From: Balanoglossus misakiensis
Taxonomy: Eukaryota > Hemichordata
Length of the DNA: 64,000 nt
Assembly: GCA_040954595.2 (NCBI GenBank)
Contig: CM082577.2
Location: 5,332,001 to 5,396,000 of the forward strand
Direction: 5' to 3'
The notes under the pieces are model-generated. The model was not told the origin of the DNA, did no database searches, and saw only the letters and a program-made list of their open reading frames with translations. Position numbers and translations under genes: made by a program. This document shows, in pieces, positions 44,401 to 57,600 of the stretch (positions are counted from its first letter, which is position 1; the number at the start of each line of letters is the position of its first letter).

Positions 44401-45691
44401 GTGGAGCAACGCACCTGTTGTGTTGTATGACAATTAGTGATATCGGCCGCCATTTCGATAATTAGAATGAACGTTTAGAAATATTTGCCATAGTCAGTGA
44501 ACGAAACGCGATGAACACGATGTTCGAACGCTGAGATAGGGTATAACTGAGTAATTCTTGCTCAGCCTTTGTCACATGATATAAATATCGTGGTGAACTA
44601 ATCCGTTATGTTCACCTCTGTCTGTCATCCAATCAGACAACTGCCAAACACACACATGACCTAGGTCGAACGCAGGACCTTGTACCGTTCGGTGCGGTGG
44701 CTTGTAAGCGACCTTGTGACCAATAAAAACAAATACTTCCTGACCAGCTCGACAACTGTACATGCCGCTATCGTCCATGTCCGTCGGTATACACGGGCGA
44801 TGTACACCCCTGCCAAATTGGGCGTTTTTATGACCTTCTTTCATCTAAGAACACGGTAAGTGATATTGAATTTCGAATACGGCGAGAGGCTGCATGCAGA
44901 CAATAGACGCGACATCGCACTCTGGACCTATAAAGAGTTGATTAACACGTGAACCTGTAACCTCCACAAATACATGTACCAATAGACATGACAGTCAGTA
45001 AAACCTTGATGAGTGTATATTTTTAATCATATTTGACCATGGCCAGCAGTGGCTTTGATTGAATAATAGTTCCACCATCTCGTACCATTTCCGCGATATG
45101 GACAGAGCACACCCTAGCTTAAATTGACCACGCAGTCGAAGTGGTAATGAATTGAAGTCCGACCCGATAACTACCATTCCACCAGATAAATCACATGGAG
45201 CGTTAAACACATAGTAACATAGTAACCCACTTGCGGTCAGGGAATGTTGTAATGTGTCCCTGTACAAATGAGAAAAGACAGAGGTCGACAGTGATGTTGT
45301 CGGTCGCAAATAATTAATGAAATATTTCTTCTGTGGAGCCAACGACCAGGCGCCGATCATTGGTCAAACTCAGATCGAAGCATTGGTAACAGTTATACTA
45401 CGCATGTCTGAATATATGTCATTGACAACGTTGATAATTTACCTTCTATAATCTGTGTTTTTTAAAAACTAAAATTTTGCTCGTTCACTAGGAAAGTCGA
45501 CAGATTCAATCTTGAAACCAAGCGTGATAACACATGAACGGGTGGTCAGGTACGTTTTGCTACTTGTTGCTTTTACCTGATTGATTTATTGATTGATTGA
45601 CATCTCTGACTGAAGATCAATTTGTAATACACAATGGACTTTACCAGAGATGTTTTAATTGATTTTTATTTGACATTTGATTGAATTTCAG
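41405..45691. other. Gene-poor interval after MOLO1-like copy B
   Basis: It holds the copy B 3' region, a MITE-like element at 43661-43878 and AT-rich DNA. Upstream exons of the gene ending at 46132 should lie here, but none could be fixed. On the minus strand near 44740-44800 a short Ig-like string (DSGMYSC) appears without other support. Confidence 0.4.
43661..43878. mobile_element. MITE-like element with ~40-bp imperfect terminal inverted repeats
   Basis: The left end ACTGTATACCGGAAGTGGTG matches the complement of the right end (ACTGTACACCGGAAGTGTAG); similarity continues to GTGTCG about 35 bp inside. The interior is short and non-coding. Confidence 0.55.
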
Positions 45692-46132
45692 TCTTGGGAT
45701 TTCTTCTGGCTTTGATGATCGGGATTCTGTTTATTGCTTTGATTTGTTGGAGGATATGTAAACAAGCTCGGCGATACTATTCCGACGAAGAAAGGATTTA
45801 CTCGAGCCGATCAAATGGAACGAGTAGAAGTGTTATCGTCAGATACAGTTCCTTGCTGCAGGTACTAGTTTTAGGCGCTGCTCGCACAGGTCGTTTGCTC
45901 GATTACCGTCTCAAAATACCAATCACAGTGCATTTTACGAATTCGCGATGTAAACAATAAATCCAAGATGGCAGCAAATTGGTTACTTCACAGTCCCTCA
46001 AGAAAAGGCTGTCGTTGTTGGTTTACGTTCGTTTTGTTTATCTTTCAGACTGATGATGAACTGTCCGGACAGTCTTCGAATCCATACAAATATACTTCAG
46101 CACCTACTAAAATCCAACCTTCAATCCATTGA
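45692..46132 (+). CDS. Last two exons of an unidentified single-pass membrane protein (partial)
   Basis: Exon 45692-45861 opens after TTGAATTTCAG and encodes a strong membrane helix (LGFLLALMIGILFIALICW), a basic stop-transfer patch with KQARR, and a polar tail. It splices in phase 0 to 46049-46132, which ends with a Tyr/Ser-rich cytoplasmic tail and TGA. The incoming exon must end in phase 1. A candidate at about 45492-45549 does not fit that phase with its best donor site, so the ectodomain is unknown. By position it could be another receptor-like neighbour of the MOLO1 genes. I do not recognise the family. Confidence 0.5.
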
Positions 46133-46875
46133 CGTCGACTGCAACTTGTGCGTCGAAGCGTTTACCAGCCGGGGTGCTTTTATATTTTTCTATGGCTAAT
46201 ATCGCGCGCTTTTCTGAAATTGGTTAATTTTAGTTTCTTTTGGCCGGGCACTGTGCCATATTTTAGTGAAAAATCGGAGTACGACGGTGAAAGTTTTTCA
46301 CCCATCAATTTTATGCATTCCAGGGAGAAGACATTTACATTGTTCTCGTTAACAATATCAATTCCAGTCTGAATATGAAGCAGATATTCTTCTGGATTTT
46401 GGGCGTGCGTTTTATAAATTGCAATATTTGTTTTATACACTGGTACTTTTGTCTACGTTCAGATCCTTGTTGACTTTCAGGTCTGTTGCCAAGCAACGGA
46501 GAATTTCATTTCATTGTTCATATTTTCCAAGTCTCAGTTTTGATAAAAGGCTGTTCTACTACTAATATTATGTATACTATATACATGTACATGTATATAT
46601 ATTGGATCAACAACTTTATATATCACAGCTAATAATCGATTCACAGTCAATGTGAAATCATAACAGTACTTGTTTATGTAAATTATAATTACCACATCAA
46701 CAAAATAAACAAATAACCAACGTAAACATTAATATTATTGATATTTTCTAATACAAAGCATTACAGAATACACTTCTGTACACACGCATACCAAACAATG
46801 TACCTAACTGCAGAACAATAATCATAATTTCTATGACGCTGAGCTAAGTTGCCCTACCATTTAGATCTGTCAAGC

Positions 46876-49800
46876 TTACTTGATGCTTTCGTACCGCGAG
46901 GTCGTTTGGTCTAACTCCTTGTTTCGGTTGGCAATCATGCTCCGAACTACATCATAGTCGTGAGAAATACTGTCGATAAGAGACGTGTCGAGGTTGACAG
47001 TGATCGGCAGGATATTGTAATAGTCCTCGACTTTGAAGGATTTCATTTCCGCGCAGAGGTATCGCAAGAACAGCTGTGGGTCCGCGTCGAGGCCGGAGAG
47101 GACCTCCCAGCCGTCGCTGGCCGCCATCTTTTTTCGGACTCTCGGGTAGAGCTCCTTCAGTCGGGTGTCGGCGGTGATCGCCAGGGCAACCGACCACCCG
47201 AGCTCCTGTCGCTGGAGATTGTGTCTTATGAACCAGAGGAGGTAGTGGGCCCTGTAGGGCCACTGGTCGAGGAAGACGGTCCACAGCACGACTTCCCGGG
47301 GTTTGAAGAGCGGCCCGCCGGCCACCTTCACCAACTCGGCCGAGAGGCAGAGCAGAGCGCAGTGTCGCCGGATCCCGCTGACGCCGTCACTGACGTAGCG
47401 TAGAACCCTTTCGTCGTGGAGGGCGGCCAGTAACGCGTCTCTGTACTTGGTCTGCGCGAGATGGTCCGGCATGGGGCAGGAGCACGATTTCCTTCGAAGT
47501 CGCTGACGTCGACGACTGGTTCTGGAGTCCCCTGCAGCTGGGATAGTGTCGTTGAATTCCTCCACCGCCTTCTGCTTGCTCGGGATGTCACATTCCGGCA
47601 ACAGCACAACCAAGTCCACCAGCGGTTTTATCGATTCCGTTTTGACGAGTTTCGCGTGCGACGTCATATCCCTCGGGTTCTCTGTGCGAAAATTCCTCGC
47701 GAACTTCATCCTGTCGGTCGCTCTCATGCCAAGGATGAATATAAACGGATTACTGGAATCGCGCAAGAACGGTTGTAACATCCGGGTAACTTCGACTTCG
47801 TCGAGAGCTTCATCGAAGTTGTCCGCCAGAATCAGCACTCGAATTCTTCTGTTTGAATTCCACGAGATCCAGCTGAGGATAGCCGTTGCCATGGCAATTT
47901 CATCTTTGACTTTTGGTAGGCAATCAAACGTTGCATCTCTGTTCGCTCGTCTTATAAACGAGTCAATCAGTTGACGTTGTGTATACAAGAGGGAAACTGC
48001 AACCTTTACCGTTCCCTTGGCGATATCCGAAGTTTGAAACAGTAGGACAAGCAACGAGATCCCAGTTAACGACAGGAACAACCCTTTGGCATAGACCGGC
48101 CAATTCAGTTCGAAACTAAATACTGAAAGAATAGTACACGCCAGAAGCGTCGATAACAGAATGCTGTAAGCGAGCCCTCGCCAGCGGGGGTATTTGCCGC
48201 GCTTTTCCAAGCCTGGTTCGCGCAGACGATCACCAGTTGCAGGATCTCTGACGTCGGTGGCGTTGTGCATTATTCGGAACGCACGACTCAGGGCTGGGCC
48301 AGCGTAGTCTTGGATTCTGTCCGAGACGGCGCCAAGCACGCCGGACAAAATGTGCGCTGGTTCCCTATGTCCTCTAGCGTTGATGTTGACAACGATCAGG
48401 TCCTCTTGCGGGGCGTCTTGCCTCTGTCCTTCGAGAAAGGACGGCGGCTGGTTGAAGAGCAACACAGACAGAACGAGTACCAACTTCTCCCATCCACTCA
48501 AACTGAAACGTTGGTCGGATTGATGATACGCCTGCGCGTGTCGCATTAAATCTGTCAATATAGAATGCCAATAACGTCCATCACTGTGTCGGTTTTCTAT
48601 TGTCGTTTCATTTTTTTTTCAAAATGCAAGATCACAGAGTTTTCTGCGGTTCAACCATAAAAATGTTTCCCCAAATGGTCATTACACATACACAATGTAT
48701 TCGTGTCTGACATGTTGCATTGGAAAAGAGAGTACTGGGCATGCTCATAACGTAACGTTCATGGGCGTAAAATAAACCGCAAACAAACATTTAAAGTTGC
48801 GACTCACCTTCAACCATTTTCATGACCTTTGACCGACCACCACCATCTGTGCCAAGGATAGCAACAGACGTGGGAAGGCTGTCAAAAGTGGAGGAGTGCA
48901 GAAGGTATGCCAGGCTGATGGCGCGGTAGTTGAGACTGTCGTCGTCCTCGCTTCCAGGTCCCGTGACTCGTCCGCTTTTACTTTCAATCTGTAACTGCTG
49001 AATTATCCACAACAGTTACACCTTTTTGGCGCGCGCGGGGGGGGGGGGGTGCAATAGGGGGCATATTTATAACTCAACAATGCTCACACAGATTGTGAGC
49101 AATACATTCCCAATGGTATTTATTTCAACAGAAATCTGTTGTACGCCAGTGTTCTCTTTTCCCCACAGAACAGCAAATCATCTACCTGGCCAGCATGCGC
49201 CGACCCACACCACATCACATCACATCGCACCTCACCACACAGTCATGGATAAACTGAGGGACATCATACAACACACAACGATCACGCGACTGTATACGCG
49301 GGAGAGCAGATATATTACCTGACTTGGTGGGGCATCCTTGTTCTGAAGTCCTAATACGACGCTGAAATTTTGCTGCGATGACTTGCTGTGGATAAATATC
49401 TTCGGGAGAACAGTGTCGTACTCATTGTCCCAACTCTTCAAAGTTGCAGTTAGAATCAGTTCAGACGATCCCACGTGCATTTCTAACGGTCTGGAAGCAC
49501 CTGCGAAATGGTGAATTGTACTATCTGAGACACATCTAGTTTGTCATGGTGTTGACTGTTCGACCGATCCATCGGTTGGAGTTCTTTTATACATTGATTG
49601 TCGGTTTGTCTGTGTATGTTATATAAAAATTACTTCCTTACCCTGCAGGACATCGCTCAACGTTGAACCATCAGTTTGCATCGACGTCAACCGCCACTGA
49701 ACAGCGCCTTCATTGCAGGTGTTCAAAATAGCCAGCGACGATATGATATACGGCTTGAAATCGAACTTCCATGAAACGAAGGCATCCGACTGAAAGTTTT

Positions 49801-50335
49801 CCAGGCCGAGGTAAGACTGGAAGAATATGAAGGAAAGGCGGAGTTAAATTGGCAACTATAATTTGCAATGATTTATCAATATAAGCTTGAACCCTTTTTG
49901 TTGGCAAGAAGGATGATTAGAATATGTTGCATGCTAGGTTTCAGTGAACAAAAACACAACACCACCTGGTTGCTTCGGCTACGTACCAATGCTCATATCT
50001 GAACCATATCGAGATAGTTTTCCAGCTGATAAATCTGTCAAACATTGGAAAAGATGGCGTGGAGCGGTCTAGCAAGGTTGCTTCTGATACTTTTTCAACC
50101 AACTCTTCAAATGAGAAAAGACCACGAGACTACAAATTGACCTTACCTTGTCGCCATCTTGTTTTCGCGCAATGTTTTCGGTCGCAAACGAGCCTCGTTT
50201 CCAGCCCCGAATCAGCGTGGAGTGTTTACCGCTGTGACGCAAATATTCATCGCTGGCGGAGTAATACTGTAGCAGGAACTCCTTTCTTCTCCACTCGGCC
50301 GTATTTAAAGTAAACACAGCGTTGCCTTCACGGAT
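46876..50335 (-). CDS. PAW-KAP protein paralogue with degenerate NTPase motifs; frame disturbed in one exon
   Basis: Minus-strand exons: 50147-50335, 49642-49787, 49319-49500, 48808-48988 and 46876-48551 (558 codons plus stop). The first three match the PAW exons of the 54.7-kb gene: VFTLN, EFLLQYY, GWKRGSF, NIARK, SWKFDF, then WRL. The fourth and fifth are the KAP domain, with two membrane helices (ILLSTLLACTILSVF and LFLSLTGISLLVLLF) and the conserved KAP C-terminal core (FKPREVVLWTVFLDQWPYR). Walker A reads GTDGGGRSK where the partner has WGSGKT. Walker B reads ILADNFDE where the partner has ITIDDLDR. FNAWEY reads INARGH. Ankyrin exons are absent. Exon 49642-49787 has one base too many to keep frame with the conserved residues on both sides. 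The N-terminal exon is not identified; one candidate is MQQIQ with a donor near 50700. It may be a pseudo-NTPase or a decaying gene. Confidence 0.75.
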
Positions 50336-51185
50336 CTACAGGAAAAGTAGAAAGTATAATTCTAATTTTTAATTGCAGGGTTTTGATTCTCCTTTATCAG
50401 TGATAACGAAATAGGATAAGCGGGCTAGTTTATGACACGGTATAATGCCACGAATTTAGCAATAATAGCAGTAAACCTACAATAATTGTGTAAAAAATAC
50501 AATCCATATTATCACCAATTTACACCAATTCTGGGCTCTCGATCGGAGTTGTCATCAGCAATGTTCCAATAATCTTATCGACAGTGCTTCGGACTTAGTT
50601 GGCTCAAATACCATTGAACTACAATAGCACATGTCAATCTCGTTTCGTAGTACATGTACATTTGTATACTAAAACTGCGAATACATGGTGTCAATTCCCC
50701 CTACCTGGATTTGCTGCATGTTTCCACGCCGTAAGACTTTCAACGTCTGGATATTTTCCTCTCTCGGTTGAAACACTCTCCAACGTTCAAACTTCAAAAT
50801 CACAGAGACTAAGTAAAAAAGCGTTCGGTGTCTGAGTATCAACAAAGGCGTTGCCAGGCACTGGCCCCTGTGGGAGTCGCATCTATGATTTCACGTTCTG
50901 GCGTCACCTTACCTCTACGTTCTTTCCCCCAATAGAATATTATTACACACACAGAACTGAACTGTTTTTGTATGCTCCCACCTGTAAGAGTTCCCTTTCT
51001 ATACACACTCTTGCAATATCAGATGTCCTCAGTACACAAAGTATTCATTCTCTGAGTGCTGAGTCCAAAGGCGGGTCGCACCGCCCTCTGCGCTACTGGC
51101 CTGCTTTAATAGAGGGACTGCGTAAACAGATGGTAAACAGATGATATTTTGTAAATAATTACGTTGATTTTCTTCAGACGTAACT

Positions 51186-51257
51186 GGCTCGTTGGTCTAG
51201 GGGTATGATTCCTGCTTTGGGTGCAGGAGGTCCCGGGTTCAAATCCCGGACGAGCCC
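51186..51257 (+). tRNA. tRNA-Pro (anticodon UGG)
   Basis: 72 nt, cloverleaf as for the copy at 34061-34132, to which it is identical and inverted. The anticodon loop TTTGGGT gives UGG. The D arm has TGGTCTAGGGGTA, the B-box region GGTTCAAATCC. A T run (CCCTTT) follows as a weak Pol III stop. Confidence 0.96.
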
Positions 51258-51754
51258 TTTAATTTTGTCCATTTTCCTTCGGTTTTATTTATTTTCATGT
51301 ACATGTACTGTTTTGTATTGTACTCTTTTGGGTCTACTTATTTTGGGTCAAGCCTTTACTGCATTAAAACACGGTCCCACTGCAGACTGTGAATAAAACA
51401 AAATTCATTTCATGGATAAGTAAATATAACATTTCTCGTTCACTTTTAAATTTCCAGCACTCAAAAGAACTGGTCACATTGAGTTGAAAAAGATCGTGTG
51501 TCGATATAATGATCGTAGCCAAGAAAAGTGACGCTTGGCCGCGAAATGCCAAATGGTGAAGGAACAAAAACCACCTGTGCACGCATGATATATGAAGCTC
51601 TCTGACCTGCGCACAGCGTCGGAGCATAGGGACACACATCGATGGTCACAACGTGTTAGCGCAGGTGTGTTTACGGTCAAAGAAATTGGTCTGCGTTAAG
51701 TTGTGCGTTATTATACTAGAGAATCCGAGAGTGAGACACTCAGTTCGACAGGCG

Positions 51755-51782
51755 GACAGACAGACAGACAGACAGACAGACA
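51755..51782. repeat. (GACA)n microsatellite
   Basis: About seven tandem tetranucleotide units upstream of the plus-strand PAW-KAP gene. Confidence 0.9.
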
Positions 51783-52225
51783 CGGAATGACTCGGGCAGA
51801 TTAGTAAATAAATTAAAGAATTAGCACCGACTTTGGCGTTATATTGTGTGAAAGAAGGTATACATCAGAGCGAGACAGACGGACGGACGGACATACAGAC
51901 AAACAGACTGGCATGGGTCATATGAACGAAAGGCGACTGAGCCAGTCGTTTTCTCGTAAACCGTATACAGTACCCACTTCAACTCAGTCGCTGTGTGCGC
52001 AAATAAAAGAAAGGGCAGTTCATATCATGTCCTGTCACTTCCGACACATGAAAGCGTTTTTCATTATGCGGTCACGGCCAAGGCTGCGCGCGGACGCGGT
52101 CATAGAAGAAACTGGGTTATATTTAGAGACGTGAAAAGAAAAGACGCAATCACGTGACTTGTAAGAATCAGATCAAGTTTTTCCCCCCTCCGCCCTAGAC
52201 CAGACAAGCCTATTCCGTATTACCA

Positions 52226-52233
52226 TATAAAAG
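52226..52233 (+). promoter_or_regulatory. TATA-like box, candidate promoter of the plus-strand PAW-KAP gene
   Basis: TATAAAAG is followed about 265 bp later by a good splice donor (CCG|GTGAGT near 52491) in non-coding sequence. This fits a 5' UTR exon spliced to the start exon at 54689. A second TATATAT lies near 52318. This is inference from position. Confidence 0.3.
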
Positions 52234-54688
52234 GAACGACGACTGTTTACGGTTGCCACGCGCTGCGCTGCGCATTCAAAAGAGACGCGTCGCCATTGCG
52301 ATGAAAGCGAGGGTATGGTATATATGTGACGTAGCCTTACATTTGATGTGAGATACTCATGGTCAGCTTTAAATGCCTTTGGACATGTGGCTTTGATCTG
52401 TAAGTCGGCGAGGTGCTTGGAAGGAAAGCTAGCGTCTCTTTCTTAGTAGCATCTGTCCGAATCGTTGCTGATCGATCACTGCAGATATCCGGTGAGTTTG
52501 ATTTCGATTATTTTATTTTTTATTTATCTGGATTAGGCGTAAAATTCCCCATGAGCTACCAATCTGACATGACCTAATTCAGGCACTTTTCATTAATTTC
52601 CAAAAACTGCAGAGACCGTCGATATCACACATTATTGGGATTATTCCTCAGTTGTCATGAGGCTATCTGTGTCGCAATGGCGAATAGCACCACCGATATT
52701 TAATCATTATAGGGGACATATTTGCCGTGGTCTACACGGTCTTGAAAAGCGAATATTTGTTTTGCGTTCGGTTATCAGTATCGCATAAACATATTTCTTG
52801 AAGCGACTTCTTGGGTTTATATACCCGGTGAGGCAAAAGTCACCATCGATCCGATTACGGGAAATTCAATCCCCGAACGTACCTCACAACCTATTTTGCT
52901 AAAGCATACGTCTCGCGTACCGTAATAAGGCATGTTTCCATGTCAACTATTTTCATGAATAATGCATAAGCCTACACGTCTGTCAAAATTGCCAGTGTTC
53001 ACGTTGCGTCGAAATTCGAAATCACACTGAATTTTGATGTACTACCCTTGACTGCCTTGAGCATGTAATTATAATTGACCTACCTTTTTAAAAAATACAA
53101 ACACTTGAAAAGTTTTTGTTGTTGAAATTCATGAAAAATTCTTATTTTGTTGAGTCATCTGGGGGAAACGCGATGGGACGAGTACTAGTTCGAACGACAA
53201 TAGCGCATTTATTTTTGGTTTCCCCTTTGTTTAATTCGCATTAGGGTCGAAATAAAACTGAGGTAAGATTATCGTCAGCGTAGAAACACCACATCTTATA
53301 TTAATGTAAATTGGAAAAAATGCTTCTAATGGGCAGATACATATTTTCAGATTTTTAAGATCACGTTGATAGGGTCAAGTTCATAATATTCGAATCTGTC
53401 TTTCCAAGCCGCAGAGAGGGTTAGATTCGGTGGGCCTATTGTCGTCCCCTTTCTTTGTTTGCACGCGCTACGATACGAGCGTAGGTGTCACTCTGTGAAC
53501 ACCTATATCTGTCAGTCCAGAAGAAAATTCGTTGTTCTTTTTATCGCAACGGCGTGAATGGATAAAATGCAACTACTGTAGGTTACACCCAAGCCCTGGC
53601 TATAGCGTCTTTTGTCTCCGATTAGTTTATTGAGCCGCGGCCACTGTTCGCTACTTTAATAGTGCGCACTCGAACCGAAGACAACAAACGCATGCTTTTG
53701 CGCAAAAAGAAGTTTTTGTCTTCCCTGATGACCTTGAACTTGTTGAATGACCTGAAAGGTAGCCTCTGGCTAAAATTAGTATTAACGTGTGTTTCTTAGC
53801 GCGTTTTAAATTCAATGTCCCTTTTGTGATATTTCTGTCCATGCATAACCTCTTCACCTGAGCTTTATAGCCTTTAGTTATTCTCCCAGCAAGACCAACA
53901 ACTCAAAGACCCGGACTAGGTTCGGGCCGTCTTTGTCGATGCTGATTTACAATTTATTCCGCAAGTGCAAGTTTATGATCTAACATGATGAAAAGTGTAT
54001 AAAGTCAAAATGCAAACACTGAGCGTGCAGAACGGAATATTGGAATTACAGTTAAAATAACCGATAGCCTACGGTTAGGGAAGCGAAATTACATGAACAC
54101 AGTAATTAAAGCCTATATTCGCCAAAAATATATATTCGCCTTTTCATTCGCGTAAGCTGGATAACGCAAGAGGTCAACTTTTCATAACCTCTGTCGCTGT
54201 AGGGTACGACGTAAGCCATTGTGTTCGCGCTGTCGCTAGGCAGAGAGTATTTACATCTAAAGCCTTAATACTTTGCCTTTGCAAACACTCCTTTCTGTCT
54301 CACCTGTATCATGCCAGATTATATGTTGTGAAGTCACGGTATAATGGAGAGGTCGCGGGTTCAAGCAAAGTGTTGCAGAACAAACCCGTAAGGCGGGTTT
54401 AAACACATCGGCGCTTGCCCCCGGCAATCAACGCGGCCGACGTTTTAAACATATATTTAATTGTATACAATGTACATGTAACGCAAATAGCTAGACATTA
54501 CCGCAACGTCTGCATATATCAACATAGTTCGATTCTGTCATCAAAATCAGAGCTGAACATGAGTAAATGTTTAGACACACATATACATACACACACACAT
54601 TAATTTACATGTGACTATGCCAGCGTTCAACTATTAATTTATTTTTCCCCACCCTTTCTAGAGTGAACACATTATTTGCGCCGTCAAC

Positions 54689-57600
54689 ATGGCAACTGAC
54701 ATTTACAGACACGAACAAGCCGAGGTAAGTACTTGCCCTGTATCTCAGAAACCACAACAACCAATCGGACGTTGTAACTTGGACACGTGTCCGAAAAATG
54801 CCACCGTTCTCCATGCTGCCGCGCATGGACACTCGACGTCACAGGCATAACCTATAATAGCTCATCACCCCCATCTATCACAACACACAGCGGTTCTGCC
54901 GAACGAAGGGCAACGTCTTCATACTGAATCAGCGAGAACGCCAGGAAGGCGAATTCCACCTGCAGTACTCCATCAAACGCGGTCGGTATGAACGTGGTGA
55001 AAAGAGCAAAGACGTCACCACTCTGGATGGATGGGAATCCGGGGCATTCTATCACAGAGGGATCGCCAGAAAATATGAGGATAAGGTAACCATCCTGGCT
55101 GTGTATAGTCAAGTGTATAGTAAAAGAGTCGTGAACTGTTTGCTTTTCTGCTGCAATCAGTTCTGCTTTTCTGCTGATATATAGCCACGCAGCTTTAAAC
55201 TTACTTGTAAGACGTATGTGCTGTACCATAGTTTTCCCTGCTGTCAGGCGATTCCATCTTTGAATGGAATGATGTAACGTTAAATTCTCGGCGAATACTC
55301 CTGTGGAGAAAACTTGTGACACCGAGGAAAAGAAAGGTCGGACACACAGCTAATTGTCCGCGGGTAATTAGCATACCCCCGGCGGAACAGCTGCGTTTCC
55401 ACAGCTAACATTGGTTGGATCTGTTCCCCTGGTTTTACCGTACCAACATCCAATACCAGGCCACGGTAGCTATACCAGCCTCTTCACTGACGAAAACCGT
55501 GTTTCCTCACGGCAATGCTATGTATATTTTTCTCCTGTCGACAGACCGATGGTTCATCGAACGGGAACGGCGCCGACGAGCCACCTCTGCTGTCTTGGAA
55601 GTTCGATTTCGGATCGTATCGAATTCAGAGCGGCAAACTGAAATGCATCGCCGATGACGGCATCAAATGGAGACTGTTCACCAGAATGGAATCTGATGGG
55701 TACCAGGTCCTATCAGAGGTCAAAGGTCAGAAGCAAAACTTCGTTCAAAACTGTACATGTAGTTTGTGAAGCTTGGACTACCTTCAGGCTTGTTACTGTA
55801 TATCTTATGAAAGTGAAAATTCACGTCGGACAAAATCGGTCTCCAAGTGGCGACTTTATCATATATCACAAAATTAATATAACTGTTATCTTACACAAAG
55901 AATTTCTTCAGTCGTGTAGGAGAAAACCAGAACAACAAATTCCCTGCTAAACTACAGTACTGTTCGATTCGCACCGTTCTCTTTATATCCACCTGTAATA
56001 GTTCGTCAAAGTTTGTTTTACTTCACATTGGTGTTCTTAGGTTCCAAGTCTCTGGCTGATCTGCGCGGAGTGTCATTTCTTGTACTGACTGCTGTATTTC
56101 TCGATCATGACGTCACCAATGGACCACCAAGACTCCTGAAAGAAGACACGGAGGCATGTCACCTTTTCAAAATAGCCGTCAAACTTCAGCGGGGTTTTAA
56201 CTCTATCGACAAAGTAAGTCAAACAATTGTTTTATAATTGAATTCAGTAAAACAGATTCTTATCATTCTTATACATGTACATATATTTAACACAATGTGT
56301 CGTAATGTTTTAATCATGAAGATGATTATTTATTTCATTAATTGACCAACAATGAATGCTAACCACCAGTCACTGTTTTGCATATTGCCAGGCCAACGAT
56401 TTTTCCGCAGCCGCTACGAGAAACGACATCGACGCATTCGACGAACTGATGCAAAATGGCGCCGGCGTGGAAGACTTGAAAGTCCTCAATTCCGAAGGCG
56501 TGAGTTTTGTTGCTTTTGTTTTGTCGTTTTGGTCTGCTCATTGTCATCTCAAACACGCGGGGTATTTTTGGACTGAACTTGCCATCAAGTTCAGCTAGAC
56601 GCCTGCACTCACCTTGACCTCATTGTCTCATATGCGAACTTTTGTTCAGGCATTGTTCGCGGAAACGATCGACGGTCGCTCTTCAGAATCGATGAGAAAC
56701 CAGGGGAGACTTTGCATTTGTGTGTGTGTGTGACAGAACCCTATTTTCTTAAACTGAGTTCGATTCAGTGCCCCTGCAAGGAACAAGGGGGGTTCATATG
56801 GAGGAGAGTTATACCTCCATTTAGGCAGACTGGCGACTGTTAAAAGCAATTTCTTGAAAGCGAGACTGTATACCAGAACTCCATTCTTTGGTTATACACT
56901 CTTGGACTTTTACCTCAGGACACCGCGCTACACGTGGCATGCAAGTGCCGCGCAGACGACGTGTGCATCCAACTTCTGAAGAAGTACCCGGATCTAAAGC
57001 ACGCCAAAAACGCCAGGAATGAAAAACCCACTGACTATGCGAGCAAGAAGATGCAGCAGTTGGTTGAAAATTATGACTTCGTCGAACCGAAAGATAACCT
57101 ACCATGTGAGTATTGTCATCACGTGCGGGCTCGGAATTTTGACAGATTTACAAGAATTAGAATCCTCAACATCGACCCATCCATCGTAATTCCGTCAGCT
57201 ACATCGTGCCACAATGTCCTGAGAGGTAATCTCACCGTCATTTTTTTCTTTCCCTCTTTTTATTACAGTTAACGAGAAATATTGTGTCGGGTATGACCTG
57301 CGCAATGACCGCGACATCGGAGAGGATGCTATTGGACACGAGGAATATGCGTGGGGACTCGCAAATGCGTTGTTCAGCCCTCGACTGCCAACCCCCTTGA
57401 CTGTTGGCCTATATGCACCGTGGGGCTCAGGCAAAACATTTCTGCTGAAGACATTGAGAGGTCAGTACATTTCCAATGGTCAGTAGTGTATGTATGTGTG
57501 AAGTGACATAATAGGTATAGATATTTTAGAACCGGGTATAAATTACTGCATTATTTTTCAAGAATTTCTTTATAAGGGTTAAAAATCCTAGACAACGAGC

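Larger units (their letters stand above)
50336..54688. other. Head-to-head interval between the two PAW-KAP genes
   Basis: It contains a tRNA-Pro gene, a GACA microsatellite and the presumed promoters of both KAP genes. A TATA-like box at 52226 and a candidate 5' UTR exon ending at a CCG|GTGAGT donor near 52491 lie on the plus strand. No coding exon other than the candidate start near 50700-50720 (minus) was seen. Confidence 0.4.

Noticed and set aside
44700-44844. Ig-like string (DMDDSGMYSCRAG) on the minus strand
   Set aside because: It has a DxGxYxC motif but no upstream Cys strand, no convincing flanking exons, and the nearest orphan gene is on the other strand. It is probably chance or a relic.
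51205-51396. Open frame over the tRNA-Pro gene (and its counterpart at 33919-34134)
   Set aside because: The similar peptides of both frames come from the identical tRNA sequence, not from a protein family.
54852-55322. 156-codon open frame on the minus strand
   Set aside because: It is antisense to the first PAW exon of the plus-strand KAP gene. The plus reading is conserved with the paralogue.
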